A stretch of 64,000 nt of DNA. Origin: Bog-950 sp044225825. GTDB taxonomy: Bacteria > Bacteroidota > Bacteroidia > Chitinophagales > LD1. The stretch is from contig JBGAIB010000005.1 in assembly GCA_044225825.1 (NCBI GenBank), positions 124,001 through 188,000 on the forward strand, in the 5' to 3' direction. Shown piece after piece: positions 32,809 to 42,437 of the stretch. The first letter of the stretch is position 1, and the number at the start of each line of letters is the position of its first letter. The position numbers were made by a program, and so were the translations under genes. The notes under the pieces were generated by a model. That model had not been told where the DNA came from, searched no databases, and worked only from the letters and a program-made list of their open reading frames with translations.

Positions 32809-33702
32809 ATGCTCCAAAAACTCCTCCTTTTGCCCGTGCTGGCTTTCCTGGCCTGCAACCTATCGGCCATGCCCTTACCTACCGAAGACCCTGCCAGTGT
32901 GGCGGCGCAAAGCGAGCTTAAAATATTGACCTACAACATCAAGATGCTGCCAAGGGTATTAACCTTTATAAAGCACCACCCTATAACCCGGGCACATATC
33001 ATACCGCGTATTGTAGCGCCTGACAGTGCACAAGTAATTGTATTTCAGGAGGCCTTTGACCATAAGGCCGTGCGCATTTTAAAGAAGGGCCTAAAACCTT
33101 ATTACCCTTTCTGGGCCGGACCCGCCAATGGCCGCCCCAGTGTAAAAGCCAACAGCGGTGTTATGGTGTTTAGCAAAGTGCCCCTTAAACAGTTAGGTGA
33201 AGTGGATTTTGTAGACTGCGACCGCGAAGATTGCCTGGCCCGCAAAGGCGCCATTTTAGTGCAACTACAATTTAAAGGACGCACCGTACAGGTTATGGGC
33301 ACGCATATGGAAGCCGGTGGAGCGTTTGAAATGAAACAGAACCAGTATGAGCAGATTGAAGGTTTGATGGAACGTTTTAAAACGGATAGCATACCGCAAT
33401 TTTACTGCGGCGACTTTAACACCCATAAAGGCACAGCCCTATATGACACGATGTTGCATACGTTTAATGCCGAGGACGGCCCTATAACCGGCGATTTACA
33501 ATATACCAGCGACCACCTACTGAATGACATGGATAGCTACGACCCTAAACGCCGGGGCGTTATTGATTTTGTGCTGTATAAAGGCAATGGCCTGCAACCG
33601 AAGTCGGTTACCAGAGAAGTAAAGCGTTACCAGTTTCCGTGGGATAAAAAGCACAAGGACCTTTCGGACCACTTTGCTGTGATGATGAAAGTGCGTTTGT
33701 AA
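32809..33702 (+). CDS. Exported endonuclease/exonuclease/phosphatase-family protein, sphingomyelinase-like
   Basis: A 297-residue Mg2+-dependent phosphodiesterase. I place the start at 32809, where a signal peptide begins (MLQKLLLLPVLAFLACNLSA); upstream codons in frame are not signal-like. The EEP domain shows ILTYNIKMLP, the metal Glu in VIVFQEAFDHKAV near 90, VMGTHMEAGGAF, CGDFNTHKGT near 212 and the catalytic end LSDHFAVMM. The order and the CLARKGAILVQL segment resemble neutral sphingomyelinase/sphingomyelinase C. Sphingolipids are made by many Bacteroidota, which makes this plausible, but a phosphoinositide or nucleic-acid substrate cannot be excluded. It is divergent from the T9SS gene upstream. 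Confidence 0.83.
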   Translation: MLQKLLLLPVLAFLACNLSAMPLPTEDPASVAAQSELKILTYNIKMLPRVLTFIKHHPITRAHIIPRIVAPDSAQVIVFQEAFDHKAVRILKKGLKPYYPFWAGPANGRPSVKANSGVMVFSKVPLKQLGEVDFVDCDREDCLARKGAILVQLQFKGRTVQVMGTHMEAGGAFEMKQNQYEQIEGLMERFKTDSIPQFYCGDFNTHKGTALYDTMLHTFNAEDGPITGDLQYTSDHLLNDMDSYDPKRRGVIDFVLYKGNGLQPKSVTREVKRYQFPWDKKHKDLSDHFAVMMKVRL

Positions 33703-33754
33703 AAGGTTTATCAGGGGCTGCAGGATCCGGTTCTGCACGTGTAAAACGTTTAGT

Positions 33755-34894
33755 ATGTTAAGTTTTTGGGAGAAGGAATCGCTGTTGCAATACGATGTGA
33801 TTGTAATAGGCAGCGGCATTGTAGGTCTTTCCACCGCCGCATCGGTTAAGGAGCAGCAACCCACTAAACGGGTATTAGTGCTTGAACGGGCATTATTACC
33901 TACCGGCGCCAGCACCAAAAATGCAGGGTTTGCCTGTATAGGCAGTTTAACCGAAATACTGGATGACCTGGAAACAATGAAGGCCGATGAAGTATTGCAG
34001 CTGGTAGCCTTACGTTATAAAGGATTGAACCGGTTGCGTATAAGGCTTGGTGATGTCGCTATTGATTATGCTGCCAATGGCAGTTATGAGTTAATTGGCC
34101 CTGCTGAAAGCTATGCGCTGGACCGACTGAATGAAGTAAACACCTTTTTACAGCCCATGCTTGGTTCAGCAGCCTTTTCCATGGCGGATGAGCAATTGAC
34201 AGCTTTTGGTTTTAGCCGCCACTACACGCAACACCTGGTAAAGAATAACCTGGAAGGGCAATTGCATACCGGGAAAGCGATCCGCGCGCTTATTGATTAT
34301 TGTCTGCACCTGGGCATTGAAATAAAAACCGGCTGCGAGGTAACCGGTGTGGAGGACAGCGGCAGCGATGTATTTGTACATTGCCGAAATGCCACCGGTG
34401 GCGAAACACTAACCTTTAAAGCTGCAAAGGCCGCAGTTTGCACCAATGCTTTCAGCCGCCGTTTATACCCTGCACTTGAACTGCAACCCGGCCGGGGGCA
34501 GGTGCTGGTTACCGCGCCTATTGCCAATCTGCCTTTCAAAGGCATATTCCACTTTGATAAGGGCTATTACTATTTCCGTGAACTGGAAGGCAGGGTATTA
34601 TTTGGCGGTGGCCGCAACCTGGATTTTGAAGGCGAACGCACAACGGAATTCGCCTTTAACGAAACGATACGCACGGCCCTGCTAGAAAAGCTCCGCAACA
34701 TTATACTGCCGGGTATTGCTTTTGAAGTTACCGATTGGTGGACGGGTATTATGGCCTTTGGCGATACCAAGTTCCCCATCATTAAGCAGCACAGCAAAAA
34801 CGTATGTATGGCGGTGCGTATGGGCGGCATGGGTGTTGCCATCGGTAGTGAGGCCGGCGCTCAGTTAGCCACCTACATTAACGACTGCAATTAA
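33755..34894 (+). CDS. FAD-dependent oxidoreductase, DAO/glycine oxidase family
   Basis: A 379-residue cytosolic flavoenzyme. The N-terminal dinucleotide fold is YDVIVIGSGIVGLSTAASV, followed by a PTGASTKNAGFACIGS loop that packs on the FAD. The family C-terminal strand is WWTGIMAFGDTKFPIIKQ and MAVRMGGMGVAIGSEAG. It probably oxidises an amine or amino acid (D-amino acid, glycine or sarcosine type); the exact substrate is not readable. It lies 52 nt after the phosphodiesterase gene, same strand. A terminator on the other side separates it from the convergent gene at 35002. Confidence 0.87.
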   Translation: MLSFWEKESLLQYDVIVIGSGIVGLSTAASVKEQQPTKRVLVLERALLPTGASTKNAGFACIGSLTEILDDLETMKADEVLQLVALRYKGLNRLRIRLGDVAIDYAANGSYELIGPAESYALDRLNEVNTFLQPMLGSAAFSMADEQLTAFGFSRHYTQHLVKNNLEGQLHTGKAIRALIDYCLHLGIEIKTGCEVTGVEDSGSDVFVHCRNATGGETLTFKAAKAAVCTNAFSRRLYPALELQPGRGQVLVTAPIANLPFKGIFHFDKGYYYFRELEGRVLFGGGRNLDFEGERTTEFAFNETIRTALLEKLRNIILPGIAFEVTDWWTGIMAFGDTKFPIIKQHSKNVCMAVRMGGMGVAIGSEAGAQLATYINDCN

Positions 34895-34951
34895 AAGGCA
34901 GGCTGTTATCCTTCCCTTCTCCTGTTATTAAAGGAAACTTCAAGACAGCGC

Positions 34952-34980
34952 AAAAAAAAGCCTCCCGTTTCCGGAAGGCT
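34952..34980 (-). terminator. Terminator between convergent genes at 34894 and 35002
   Basis: AGCCT and CCG (34959-34967) pair with CGG and AGGCT (34972-34980), with one mismatch. On the minus strand the stem is followed by TTTTTTTT. It serves the minus-strand gene. Confidence 0.8.
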
Positions 34981-35001
34981 CGATTATTGGGGCTAAAAAG
35001 T

Positions 35002-35814
35002 TTAACGCATCTGCACTATCTGACGGCTGTAAACTTCGTCGTTGATGGTCATTTTTACGATGAAGATACCGCTCATAGAGCCAGCAGCTTTGGCATTGAA
35101 ATCGAGTGTGTAGGCGCCGGTTTTTTGACTGCCTTCGTATAAGTTGGTGATCAGCTTACCGGTCATATCGTATACTTCCACTTTCACTTTGCTATCGGCT
35201 ACCAGGTTGTAGCTGATGGTAGCGTTGTCGATAAACGGATTAGGGAATACACTGATGCTGAAAGGTTCTTCCACATTCAGGTTGCCATCAAAATCGCTTT
35301 TGTAGGCTACGGCGTTGTTGCTGTTGTCAACTTTAACCAGATCGGTTACACCACCACTGCAAGGGTAGTTGTAAATTTCCATATAGCTGGCGGTTGAACC
35401 TACCAGGCGCAGGTTATCGCCATTTTTAGAAAAGTATAATTCGCCGCTTTTGAAACACCATAATTTGCCTTCGGGGCGGATGGCGCTCTTTACTTCTTTT
35501 TCGGCAAAGATCAGTTTGTTGCCTACAATTACGCCTTCTATTCTCATATCGGCGTATTCGCCGTTGGCGTTCAGGATGGTGGAGGTACCGGTAACGATAT
35601 TGCCTTCCTGTTTCAGTTCAAATTCGTATTCAAATACTTCGATAAAGGTTTTCTTATCCCATGAGTACTGCTTGCGTTTGCCTACCCATTTGCCGCTTAC
35701 ATCGAGGCCGGATACCTCTTTTGCATTAAGAATATTGTTCTTGGTTTCGGCAGCATATACAGCACCGGTGGCAAGCATAAAGAAGGCTAGTAGAGTTATG
35801 GAAATGCGCTTCAT
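35002..35814 (-). CDS. T9SS type A cargo with lipocalin-like beta domain
   Basis: A 270-residue secreted protein. Signal peptide 1-21 (MKRISITLLAFFMLATGAVYA). The first domain (DVSGKWVGKRKQYSWD, EYEFELKQEGNIVTGTSTI, GVIVGNKLIFAEKE) is a beta-barrel-like module of the lipocalin-like type used in several Bacteroidota exported proteins. The C-terminal 80 residues are a type A sorting domain: SISVFPNPFIDNATISYN, VEVYDMTGKLITNLYEG and EVYSRQIVQMR. A ligand-binding role is possible but unproven. A gene for another lipocalin-like protein sits at 42438. Confidence 0.85.
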   Translation of the reverse strand: MKRISITLLAFFMLATGAVYAAETKNNILNAKEVSGLDVSGKWVGKRKQYSWDKKTFIEVFEYEFELKQEGNIVTGTSTILNANGEYADMRIEGVIVGNKLIFAEKEVKSAIRPEGKLWCFKSGELYFSKNGDNLRLVGSTASYMEIYNYPCSGGVTDLVKVDNSNNAVAYKSDFDGNLNVEEPFSISVFPNPFIDNATISYNLVADSKVKVEVYDMTGKLITNLYEGSQKTGAYTLDFNAKAAGSMSGIFIVKMTINDEVYSRQIVQMR

Positions 35815-35957
35815 ATGGAAGATGTTTTTTAGTTAAGAAATCACCTGTAAGATGTATATAGAATCAAATTCCATACGGAAAGTAACAGAAAATTAAGGCT
35901 TTCTCAAATGCAGGATGTTAAAAAGTTTAAGGAGGAGAATACGGATTAGGCCTTCGT

Positions 35958-35994
35958 AAAAAAAGAAACGGCGGGCCGTATGGTCCGCCGTTTC
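35958..35994 (-). terminator. Terminator after the giant T9SS gene
   Basis: GAAACGGCGG (35965-35974) pairs with CCGCCGTTTC (35985-35994), with a further CC/GG pair inside. On the minus strand TTTTTTT follows. Confidence 0.85.
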
Positions 35995-36016
35995 AGCTAT
36001 TGAAGTAGTTAACAGC

Positions 36017-39000
36017 TTATTTGGTATTGGTAATAAACACCTGCTTGGTGGTTACACCCTCGTTGTTTTTAACACTTACCACCACATAACCTGCCTCCAG
36101 GTTATTTAAGGTTCTGGTGTAAATGGTAGACTTACCGAATTGCTCGGTGCTAATAACCTGGCCAAGCAAATTATAGATGCTGATAGTTGCTTCTACGTTT
36201 TTCTGGCTGCTGAAATCCACATACACACGGTCTTCATTACTCCAGATGGCGATCTTATCTTTTGCCAGCTCGTTAATACCTGTAGTAGCTTTAGCCGTAA
36301 CTGTTATTGATTGGCTTGTGCTTCCCTGGCAGGCATCGGCATTTTCTACCATCATGGTTACGGAGTAAACACCTTCCTGCGCGTATTGGTGGCTGATAGC
36401 CTGACCATTCAACAAGGTGCCATCGCCCATATCCCACTGGGTGGTAACTATACCAGGAGTAGTATTGGAGAAGCCGATGTTTTCGCCCACCTCAGCCACA
36501 GTTTTGCTGGTATTAAAGGCAGGCTGAACAGTTTGTAAACCGCTTAACTGCAGGTTTTTAACCACTGTATAACCGTTGATATCGGTTAAGGTAAGGGTAT
36601 AAACACCCGGTGCTGCACTAACAGATACAGGGGCATTGTTACTTAAAGTACCGCTGCTGATAAGCACACCGTTCTGATTAAGCATGGTGTAGTTCCAGGT
36701 GGCTGAACCCGGTTGCTGCAGGCTGATCTGTCCGTTGGCATTACAAGTGCCGTCGTTCATGTTAAACTTAGCAGCCGGTGTAAAGTGCAATACAAAGCGG
36801 TTCCAGTTGTCGGCTGAATCGGATGTAAAGGCATAGTCGCCGTTGCGCACATCATGCATCAGGCCCAGTTTCTTGTCTTCCAGTTTTACATAGCTGGTAG
36901 GGTCAAAGGTGCCCATACCATCAAAATGGAATACATAGCTGCCGCTGATGCCCGGTTCGAAGCCCATAGGCACTGTGCTGGTTTCGTCGATGCTGTGCAG
37001 AATGTTATCCGACATCCAGGCCATAGGATCGCTGTTGTAGGTATATAAGGTATGACGGTTGAGTGCACCTGCAAACTTCTGACCATCGTATTCAGGATCA
37101 AAAGCGGTAGTTGCTGCGCCATTAAATGCCACGGTAGTTACATCCAGTAACTGGGTAGTGGTATTTTCAGCGGTAATCTTCAGTTGCTGATCATTCGCCT
37201 GCTTCATAAAGGCCGGAGCGGTTGATTTGGTTCTATCGCTACCGTTGATGGTATAGCTAATAGGAGTTCCCGGCGTAGTAACGTGTGCCAGGAAGGCCTG
37301 GAACGGCGGAACTATTGTAGCTGCCTGGTATGAACCTGCAAACGGACCTGCGTTATGCCATACCAGTTTCTGCGAATAGAAGCCGGATGGTGTATTGCTG
37401 ATATCCAGGTTAGCAAGGTAAGGGTTACCAATCATGGCCCAGCCGGAGCCCATCGGGCGGCCCTGCAAGGTTATGTTAGTCCAGTTGGTATTGGTTAAAC
37501 CGCTCAACGTATAACTGCTGCCCAGGTTAGGTGCACCGGTAACAGTTAAAACACCGGCACCGTATTTGCGCACAGAATAACCTTTGCCATTAACTGCGGA
37601 ACCACCAGTTTCAAACTTCCAGCTAGCCATACCGCAGGTGGCACCGTTGGTTTCATCTAAACTTGCTACCGCACCGTAAGGCGAATGAGAGTCCAATCCT
37701 GTTTCGTCGCAGGCAGGTGTAGGGATGGCATAACCTCCGGTACCGCCGGCACCAAACTGGCTAAGCGGCAGGTTGTTGATAGGAGAACCCATATAATGCG
37801 CATCGTAAGTGCTGCTGCTATGGTAATAACGCTCAGCCTTAATATTACCGCTTATAGAACCGGTGTAACCGGCACTGAAGTTATCGATAATACCGATTTG
37901 CGTATCGCTTGTACTACGGAAGATCAGTGTGCCTGAGCCTGTGGTGATCGTACCGCTTTGCAGGGCTACTTCATTAAAGATGTCGAAGCGGCTGCCTGCT
38001 GCAAGTGTAGCACCTGTAGCGTTGTTTAAGCGTAAGGTCTGGAATTCGGTTTTGCCGCTCATTGCCTGATTGGTGGAACCATTCAATTCCAACTCGCCTG
38101 CACCGTTAATATGTGAAGGCTGTGAACTACCACCCACAAATGTGGCGCATACCGAAAGTTTCTGACCTGCATCGATATCGATAATTGCATTGTTCTGCAC
38201 ATTAATATCGCCCACCTGAGGAGAAGTAGTAGTAATATGCGGGAAGTTACCTCCTACCGGTGCTGTTGGTATAGTAACATCAGCCGCACAACTGTTTGGC
38301 ACGGCATTGTAGCTCCAGTTATTCGGATCAAACCAATCCACCGAGTAACCTAACCATACGCTGTTACAAGTTCCGAAAGTCATATCCATATCATCGGTTA
38401 CTACCGGACAAGGACTTGCTGCGGTTACATGTAGGGTAAGGGTTACCAGCGTTTCGCCGGGGCCTGATACGTAGGTTGGGGTTAAGGTAGTAGCATTGGT
38501 TAATGTACCTGTGCCATTGTGCGTCCAGTTATAAGAAACATCGTTTGTTACCGATGCAGCGCTTACCGAAGTAGCAAGACCCGAACAACCACCGGTAATA
38601 TCCGGGCCGGCATCAGCCGTAGCCGGATCAGAAACTGTAATATTAACCGTACCTGTTAAATCGGTAGGCTTAGCAGTACACTTACTATCGCTTAAGGTAG
38701 CAAGGGTATAGGTTGCATTGGAAGTTGGTGATACACTAACTGTAATCGGGCTGCTGTTGCCACTAAAGGCAGTGCCATCCGATAGGGTACCGTTCCACGG
38801 ACCGGTACCTGTAACTGCAATACTTAAGTTTTTGCTACCACCGTTACACAAACTGCCGCTGCCGCTTAAAGCACCTGTTGGGCGCGGGTTAACCGTTACA
38901 TTTAATGTTAACGGATTACCCGGGCAACCCTGGTTAGACGGGGTGCAGGTTAAAGTAACAGGAGAAGTGTTACCGAAAGTTACAATGGCCGAGTTACCGG

Positions 39001-42000
39001 AAGTTACAGAAGATGCAGCCCCGGTAATATTCCAAGTGTAAGCATTCACTATGATAACTCCGTCGGCGCTATAGCCTACGTTAGCATCGCCGGCACAAAC
39101 TACAGTTGGGCCGTTGATCACACCGCCAGATGGCAGGGCAATAAGCGACTTAGTTACCACATTAGAATAAACACTGCCGCAGGCGTTAGAAGCCATCATT
39201 TGGAAACAACGGTCAACTATTAAACCAGATGGTGGGTCGTAGCTGCTGGCGTTGGTTGAAGGGATAGCCGTCCAAACCCCACTGCAATTATCGCTCTGAT
39301 ACCATTGGTAGCTCCAGGTACCGTTACCACCTGTAGGGGCAGTAGCTGTATTCATCGGACCAGGATCGCCGTTGTAGCAAACGTCTTCCTTACCATTAAT
39401 AACCGGTGCCGTAAGATTACTGCTAACGGTAAAGTCGCTGTAAACAGGTATCGACCAACCCATACAAGGGTCACGTACCATCAAGCGAACACGGTAAGTG
39501 CTGCCCGGTGTAAAGTTAGGCGCACTGGCATTTAAAGTTACCGATGCCAGGGATGAAGAAGTAATAGTGGATGCTGCTACAGTAGAGGCGGGGTTAAATA
39601 TTACCCAATCGTAATCTACTGCGGACTGTCCGCTTGGAATAGTAGCAGTTAAAGTAAAGTTAGTGCCCGGGCAAATTGGGTTCGGGTTAATATTGATTGA
39701 AGGGGTTTGCCTTGTAGAAATAACCTTGATGTAATTATTTAAGGTATTAGACACACCACCTGGTGTTAATACAACGTCGTAAGTTCCTGTAGCAGTTGCA
39801 TATACATTAATAGAAGAAGAACTTACAGTATAAGATGTGCTAGACGTGTTTTGGTCATTAACGAATGCGAAACCGGCAGGAAGGGTCCAGTTGCCGCCAC
39901 CGCTCTTAGTGAGACCAATTTGCGAATTAGTAGCTCCATTACCATTGGAGTAGTCCACGGTAACTGTAGCCGGACTTGGAATAGTAACGGAAGGAGAAGA
40001 TGTTGTTGTACCTACCACCAATTGGGCGGATAAACCATTGGCACCATCACGGCCACGACCGCCGGTACCCCCGGCACCACCCGTGCCACCATTACCGGCA
40101 CATTGGCCGCAGACTACGCTACCATCGCAACCGCCGCCTGCACCACCGCTTCCGCTAGCACCAGCCTGGCCTGCTGCGCCATTACCGCCGGTACCAACCG
40201 AACCAAGTGTGTAGGTTATATTTTGAAGATTAGAACCAGTAGCAGAGTTATAGGCCCATATACCGAAGGTTCCACCGCCGCCGAAGCCACCGTTGCCCCC
40301 TAAACCGCCTTTTCCGCCAGCGCCACCGGCACCACCATTTCCTCCACTCTCACTACCGCAAACGCAGGTACCAAAACGAGCACCTGAACCGCCACCTCCC
40401 TGACCACCGCCGCCGCCGCCCTGGCCGGCAACAGATTGCCCAGCCGGTAAAAAGTATTGTATAGCTGTAATAGTAGCAGTAGGTCTGTCGTTCACGTTCC
40501 AACTGCTTCCGGTAAGGCCTGCGCCACCAGTAGCACCTGCATTGCCGTTTACGCCGCCGCAGCATATTCCACCGCTACCAGCAGGGTCGCCGCCGCCGCC
40601 GCCGCCACCGCCACCTGCACCGTTAGAACCTGCAGGATTAACATAGCCAGGACCGCCGGTACCTGTAGCTCCTGCAGCTCCGGTTCCACCACCACCAGGG
40701 TTACCACAACCGTTAGCACTACCACCACCGTTGGCACTACTGCCGCCGTTAGCACCACCACCGGTGCCAGCAGGTGTTGTACCATTAGCTCCGGCTGAGG
40801 CATTGCCCGTTGTAATATCGCAGCGGGTTACGTTGTAATTAGAACAACCAGAAATAAACACACCGTAATTTGAACATCCACGGCTGCTGGCAGAACCTGA
40901 TGAGTTTCCCATAACAATTTTAAGATCGTTAAGGGTCCAGCCCGTTTTGCTTACAGCTTTAAATCCGACTGTATGACATACATCAACACCTGCACCACCA
41001 CCATTTGTTACAGTTTCGCTACCACTCATATTTATGGTAACGGTTTTGGAACTGTTCTTTTTCCAGTTGGTGCCAGTTTTTTCCCAGCAGCCATCTATCA
41101 CCAGGTTATCAGCCAGGTTAATTATGTTGGTTTCGGTATAAGTTCCCCCGGCGATACGAATGGTATTGCGGGAGTTATCAGCGGCATATAAGGCCATGGC
41201 CCTGGTAAGGGTAAGCACAGGTCCATCGGGGCCGCCCTGGTTAGCATCGTTGCCGCCATCGGCGCTTGTTGCTACATAAACAGCGCCACAAGCGGGCTGC
41301 GACACAATCACATTACAAGTAGAAACAGCATCAGCTGCAGGACAAGCATCGCCATAAGTTACAGATACAGTATAAGAACCTGATGAAGGAAAGGTAATTA
41401 CTGTTGGCGCCGCATTAGTAGGGCTAATAGTTGCACCACCTGTTGCGGCCCATGTATAACTTGTAGAATTGATGACAGCACCAGCTGCAGGAGCACGTAA
41501 GATATCAAAGTCGTACCCAACACCAGGTAGTACCGTAGCACCGCAAGCAGCACTTTGTATGGCCGGTGGTGTTGATATGGGAGCATAAGTTACACGGAAA
41601 CACTGTGAAGCAGTGGTATTCGAATTGAAATCGGCTGCGCAATTGGATGTTACCAAACAGCGGTAGATACGGGTGCCCGGTGTTTGCGGAGGAGTATAAG
41701 TGCTGCTTGTTGCAGCCGGGCTTACGTCGGTCCAACCGGAAGTAGCACAAGAAGCTGGATCGCTTGTGGCAGTATTAACCTGCCACTTAAAAAATTTACC
41801 CATTGCATTACCATTGGCATCGTTGGCAACAGTTACTGCCAGCGTAGTATTAGTGCCTGTGCAAAATGTACGATCGTAAGGAGCTGTTGCTGTAACGGTA
41901 GGAGCACTGGCAAAGGACCACCATATACGCACCTGATAACGGTAACGACCGCAGAAAGGGGTTGTATAAGTATTCCATTGACACGGTGGCTGATTACGGA

Positions 42001-42430
42001 AGTTGATTGTGCTTAAGGAGTTATTTGTGCAACGGTTGTTATCGGCAACGGCACCGAATGCACAGGCAAGACCACCGGTAGAATAAGAACAGTCAGCATC
42101 CTGACAATCGTTTTCCCAGGCATCCAATTTAAGTGTTACGGTAGTTGCATTAGTACCCGTATGGTACAACAACTGGTCAAAAGAACCGGGATTCCAGATA
42201 GTGCCGCCCATTTCGCCGTAGGAATAGCACCAGCCTGTCAGGCTTAGCGAACCACCGGCGCCATTATCAACTGCGTTCATGGTCCATGCCGGATCGGGAT
42301 TACCGCACAAGCCGCAATCGCCATAACCGGTACGTTCTACCTGAACAATCTGCACTTCAAGGTTAACATTCTGTGCTTTAGTGAGGGTGGCCCATGTAAG
42401 AAAGGCCAATAGGTATATAATTTTTTTCAT
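36017..42430 (-). CDS. Giant T9SS type A surface protein with beta-helix and glycine-rich inserts
   Basis: A 2137-residue secreted protein. Signal peptide 1-19. Residues 20-170 form a Cys-rich domain (RTGYGDCGLCGNPDPAW, ENDCQDADCSYSTGG). Ig/PKD-like modules follow to about 380. From about 383 (AVYVATSADGGNDANQGG, IRIAGGTYTETNI) a right-handed beta-helix begins. It is interrupted between about 545 and 800 by glycine-rich, collagen- or PE-PGRS-like stretches (GGGGGGGGGDPAGSGG, GGAGGAGGKGG). Next come more Ig/PKD modules (about 820-1380), a NWSYNAVPNSCAADVTIP domain and a late PKD (WDMGDGTLLNGQ). The sorting domain lacks the usual PNP and reads IAIWSNEDRVYVDFSS. It is probably an adhesin or surface-layer fibre. 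Codons for the glycine part form a GC-rich tract at 40030-40795. The gene starts 7 nt after the lipocalin-like gene. Confidence 0.88.
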   Translation of the reverse strand: MKKIIYLLAFLTWATLTKAQNVNLEVQIVQVERTGYGDCGLCGNPDPAWTMNAVDNGAGGSLSLTGWCYSYGEMGGTIWNPGSFDQLLYHTGTNATTVTLKLDAWENDCQDADCSYSTGGLACAFGAVADNNRCTNNSLSTINFRNQPPCQWNTYTTPFCGRYRYQVRIWWSFASAPTVTATAPYDRTFCTGTNTTLAVTVANDANGNAMGKFFKWQVNTATSDPASCATSGWTDVSPAATSSTYTPPQTPGTRIYRCLVTSNCAADFNSNTTASQCFRVTYAPISTPPAIQSAACGATVLPGVGYDFDILRAPAAGAVINSTSYTWAATGGATISPTNAAPTVITFPSSGSYTVSVTYGDACPAADAVSTCNVIVSQPACGAVYVATSADGGNDANQGGPDGPVLTLTRAMALYAADNSRNTIRIAGGTYTETNIINLADNLVIDGCWEKTGTNWKKNSSKTVTINMSGSETVTNGGGAGVDVCHTVGFKAVSKTGWTLNDLKIVMGNSSGSASSRGCSNYGVFISGCSNYNVTRCDITTGNASAGANGTTPAGTGGGANGGSSANGGGSANGCGNPGGGGTGAAGATGTGGPGYVNPAGSNGAGGGGGGGGGDPAGSGGICCGGVNGNAGATGGAGLTGSSWNVNDRPTATITAIQYFLPAGQSVAGQGGGGGGQGGGGSGARFGTCVCGSESGGNGGAGGAGGKGGLGGNGGFGGGGTFGIWAYNSATGSNLQNITYTLGSVGTGGNGAAGQAGASGSGGAGGGCDGSVVCGQCAGNGGTGGAGGTGGRGRDGANGLSAQLVVGTTTSSPSVTIPSPATVTVDYSNGNGATNSQIGLTKSGGGNWTLPAGFAFVNDQNTSSTSYTVSSSSINVYATATGTYDVVLTPGGVSNTLNNYIKVISTRQTPSININPNPICPGTNFTLTATIPSGQSAVDYDWVIFNPASTVAASTITSSSLASVTLNASAPNFTPGSTYRVRLMVRDPCMGWSIPVYSDFTVSSNLTAPVINGKEDVCYNGDPGPMNTATAPTGGNGTWSYQWYQSDNCSGVWTAIPSTNASSYDPPSGLIVDRCFQMMASNACGSVYSNVVTKSLIALPSGGVINGPTVVCAGDANVGYSADGVIIVNAYTWNITGAASSVTSGNSAIVTFGNTSPVTLTCTPSNQGCPGNPLTLNVTVNPRPTGALSGSGSLCNGGSKNLSIAVTGTGPWNGTLSDGTAFSGNSSPITVSVSPTSNATYTLATLSDSKCTAKPTDLTGTVNITVSDPATADAGPDITGGCSGLATSVSAASVTNDVSYNWTHNGTGTLTNATTLTPTYVSGPGETLVTLTLHVTAASPCPVVTDDMDMTFGTCNSVWLGYSVDWFDPNNWSYNAVPNSCAADVTIPTAPVGGNFPHITTTSPQVGDINVQNNAIIDIDAGQKLSVCATFVGGSSQPSHINGAGELELNGSTNQAMSGKTEFQTLRLNNATGATLAAGSRFDIFNEVALQSGTITTGSGTLIFRSTSDTQIGIIDNFSAGYTGSISGNIKAERYYHSSSTYDAHYMGSPINNLPLSQFGAGGTGGYAIPTPACDETGLDSHSPYGAVASLDETNGATCGMASWKFETGGSAVNGKGYSVRKYGAGVLTVTGAPNLGSSYTLSGLTNTNWTNITLQGRPMGSGWAMIGNPYLANLDISNTPSGFYSQKLVWHNAGPFAGSYQAATIVPPFQAFLAHVTTPGTPISYTINGSDRTKSTAPAFMKQANDQQLKITAENTTTQLLDVTTVAFNGAATTAFDPEYDGQKFAGALNRHTLYTYNSDPMAWMSDNILHSIDETSTVPMGFEPGISGSYVFHFDGMGTFDPTSYVKLEDKKLGLMHDVRNGDYAFTSDSADNWNRFVLHFTPAAKFNMNDGTCNANGQISLQQPGSATWNYTMLNQNGVLISSGTLSNNAPVSVSAAPGVYTLTLTDINGYTVVKNLQLSGLQTVQPAFNTSKTVAEVGENIGFSNTTPGIVTTQWDMGDGTLLNGQAISHQYAQEGVYSVTMMVENADACQGSTSQSITVTAKATTGINELAKDKIAIWSNEDRVYVDFSSQKNVEATISIYNLLGQVISTEQFGKSTIYTRTLNNLEAGYVVVSVKNNEGVTTKQVFITNTK

Positions 42431-42437
42431 AGGTGGC

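Noticed and set aside
32809..32871. Lipoprotein signal (FLAC) in the phosphodiesterase
   Set aside because: The -3 residue is Phe, not Leu/Val/Ile, so a lipobox is doubtful; I keep a plain signal peptide.
40457..40803. Serine/threonine- or valine-rich open frames opposite or beside the glycine-rich tract
   Set aside because: They arise from reading Gly/Ala-rich GC codons of the giant T9SS gene in other frames.
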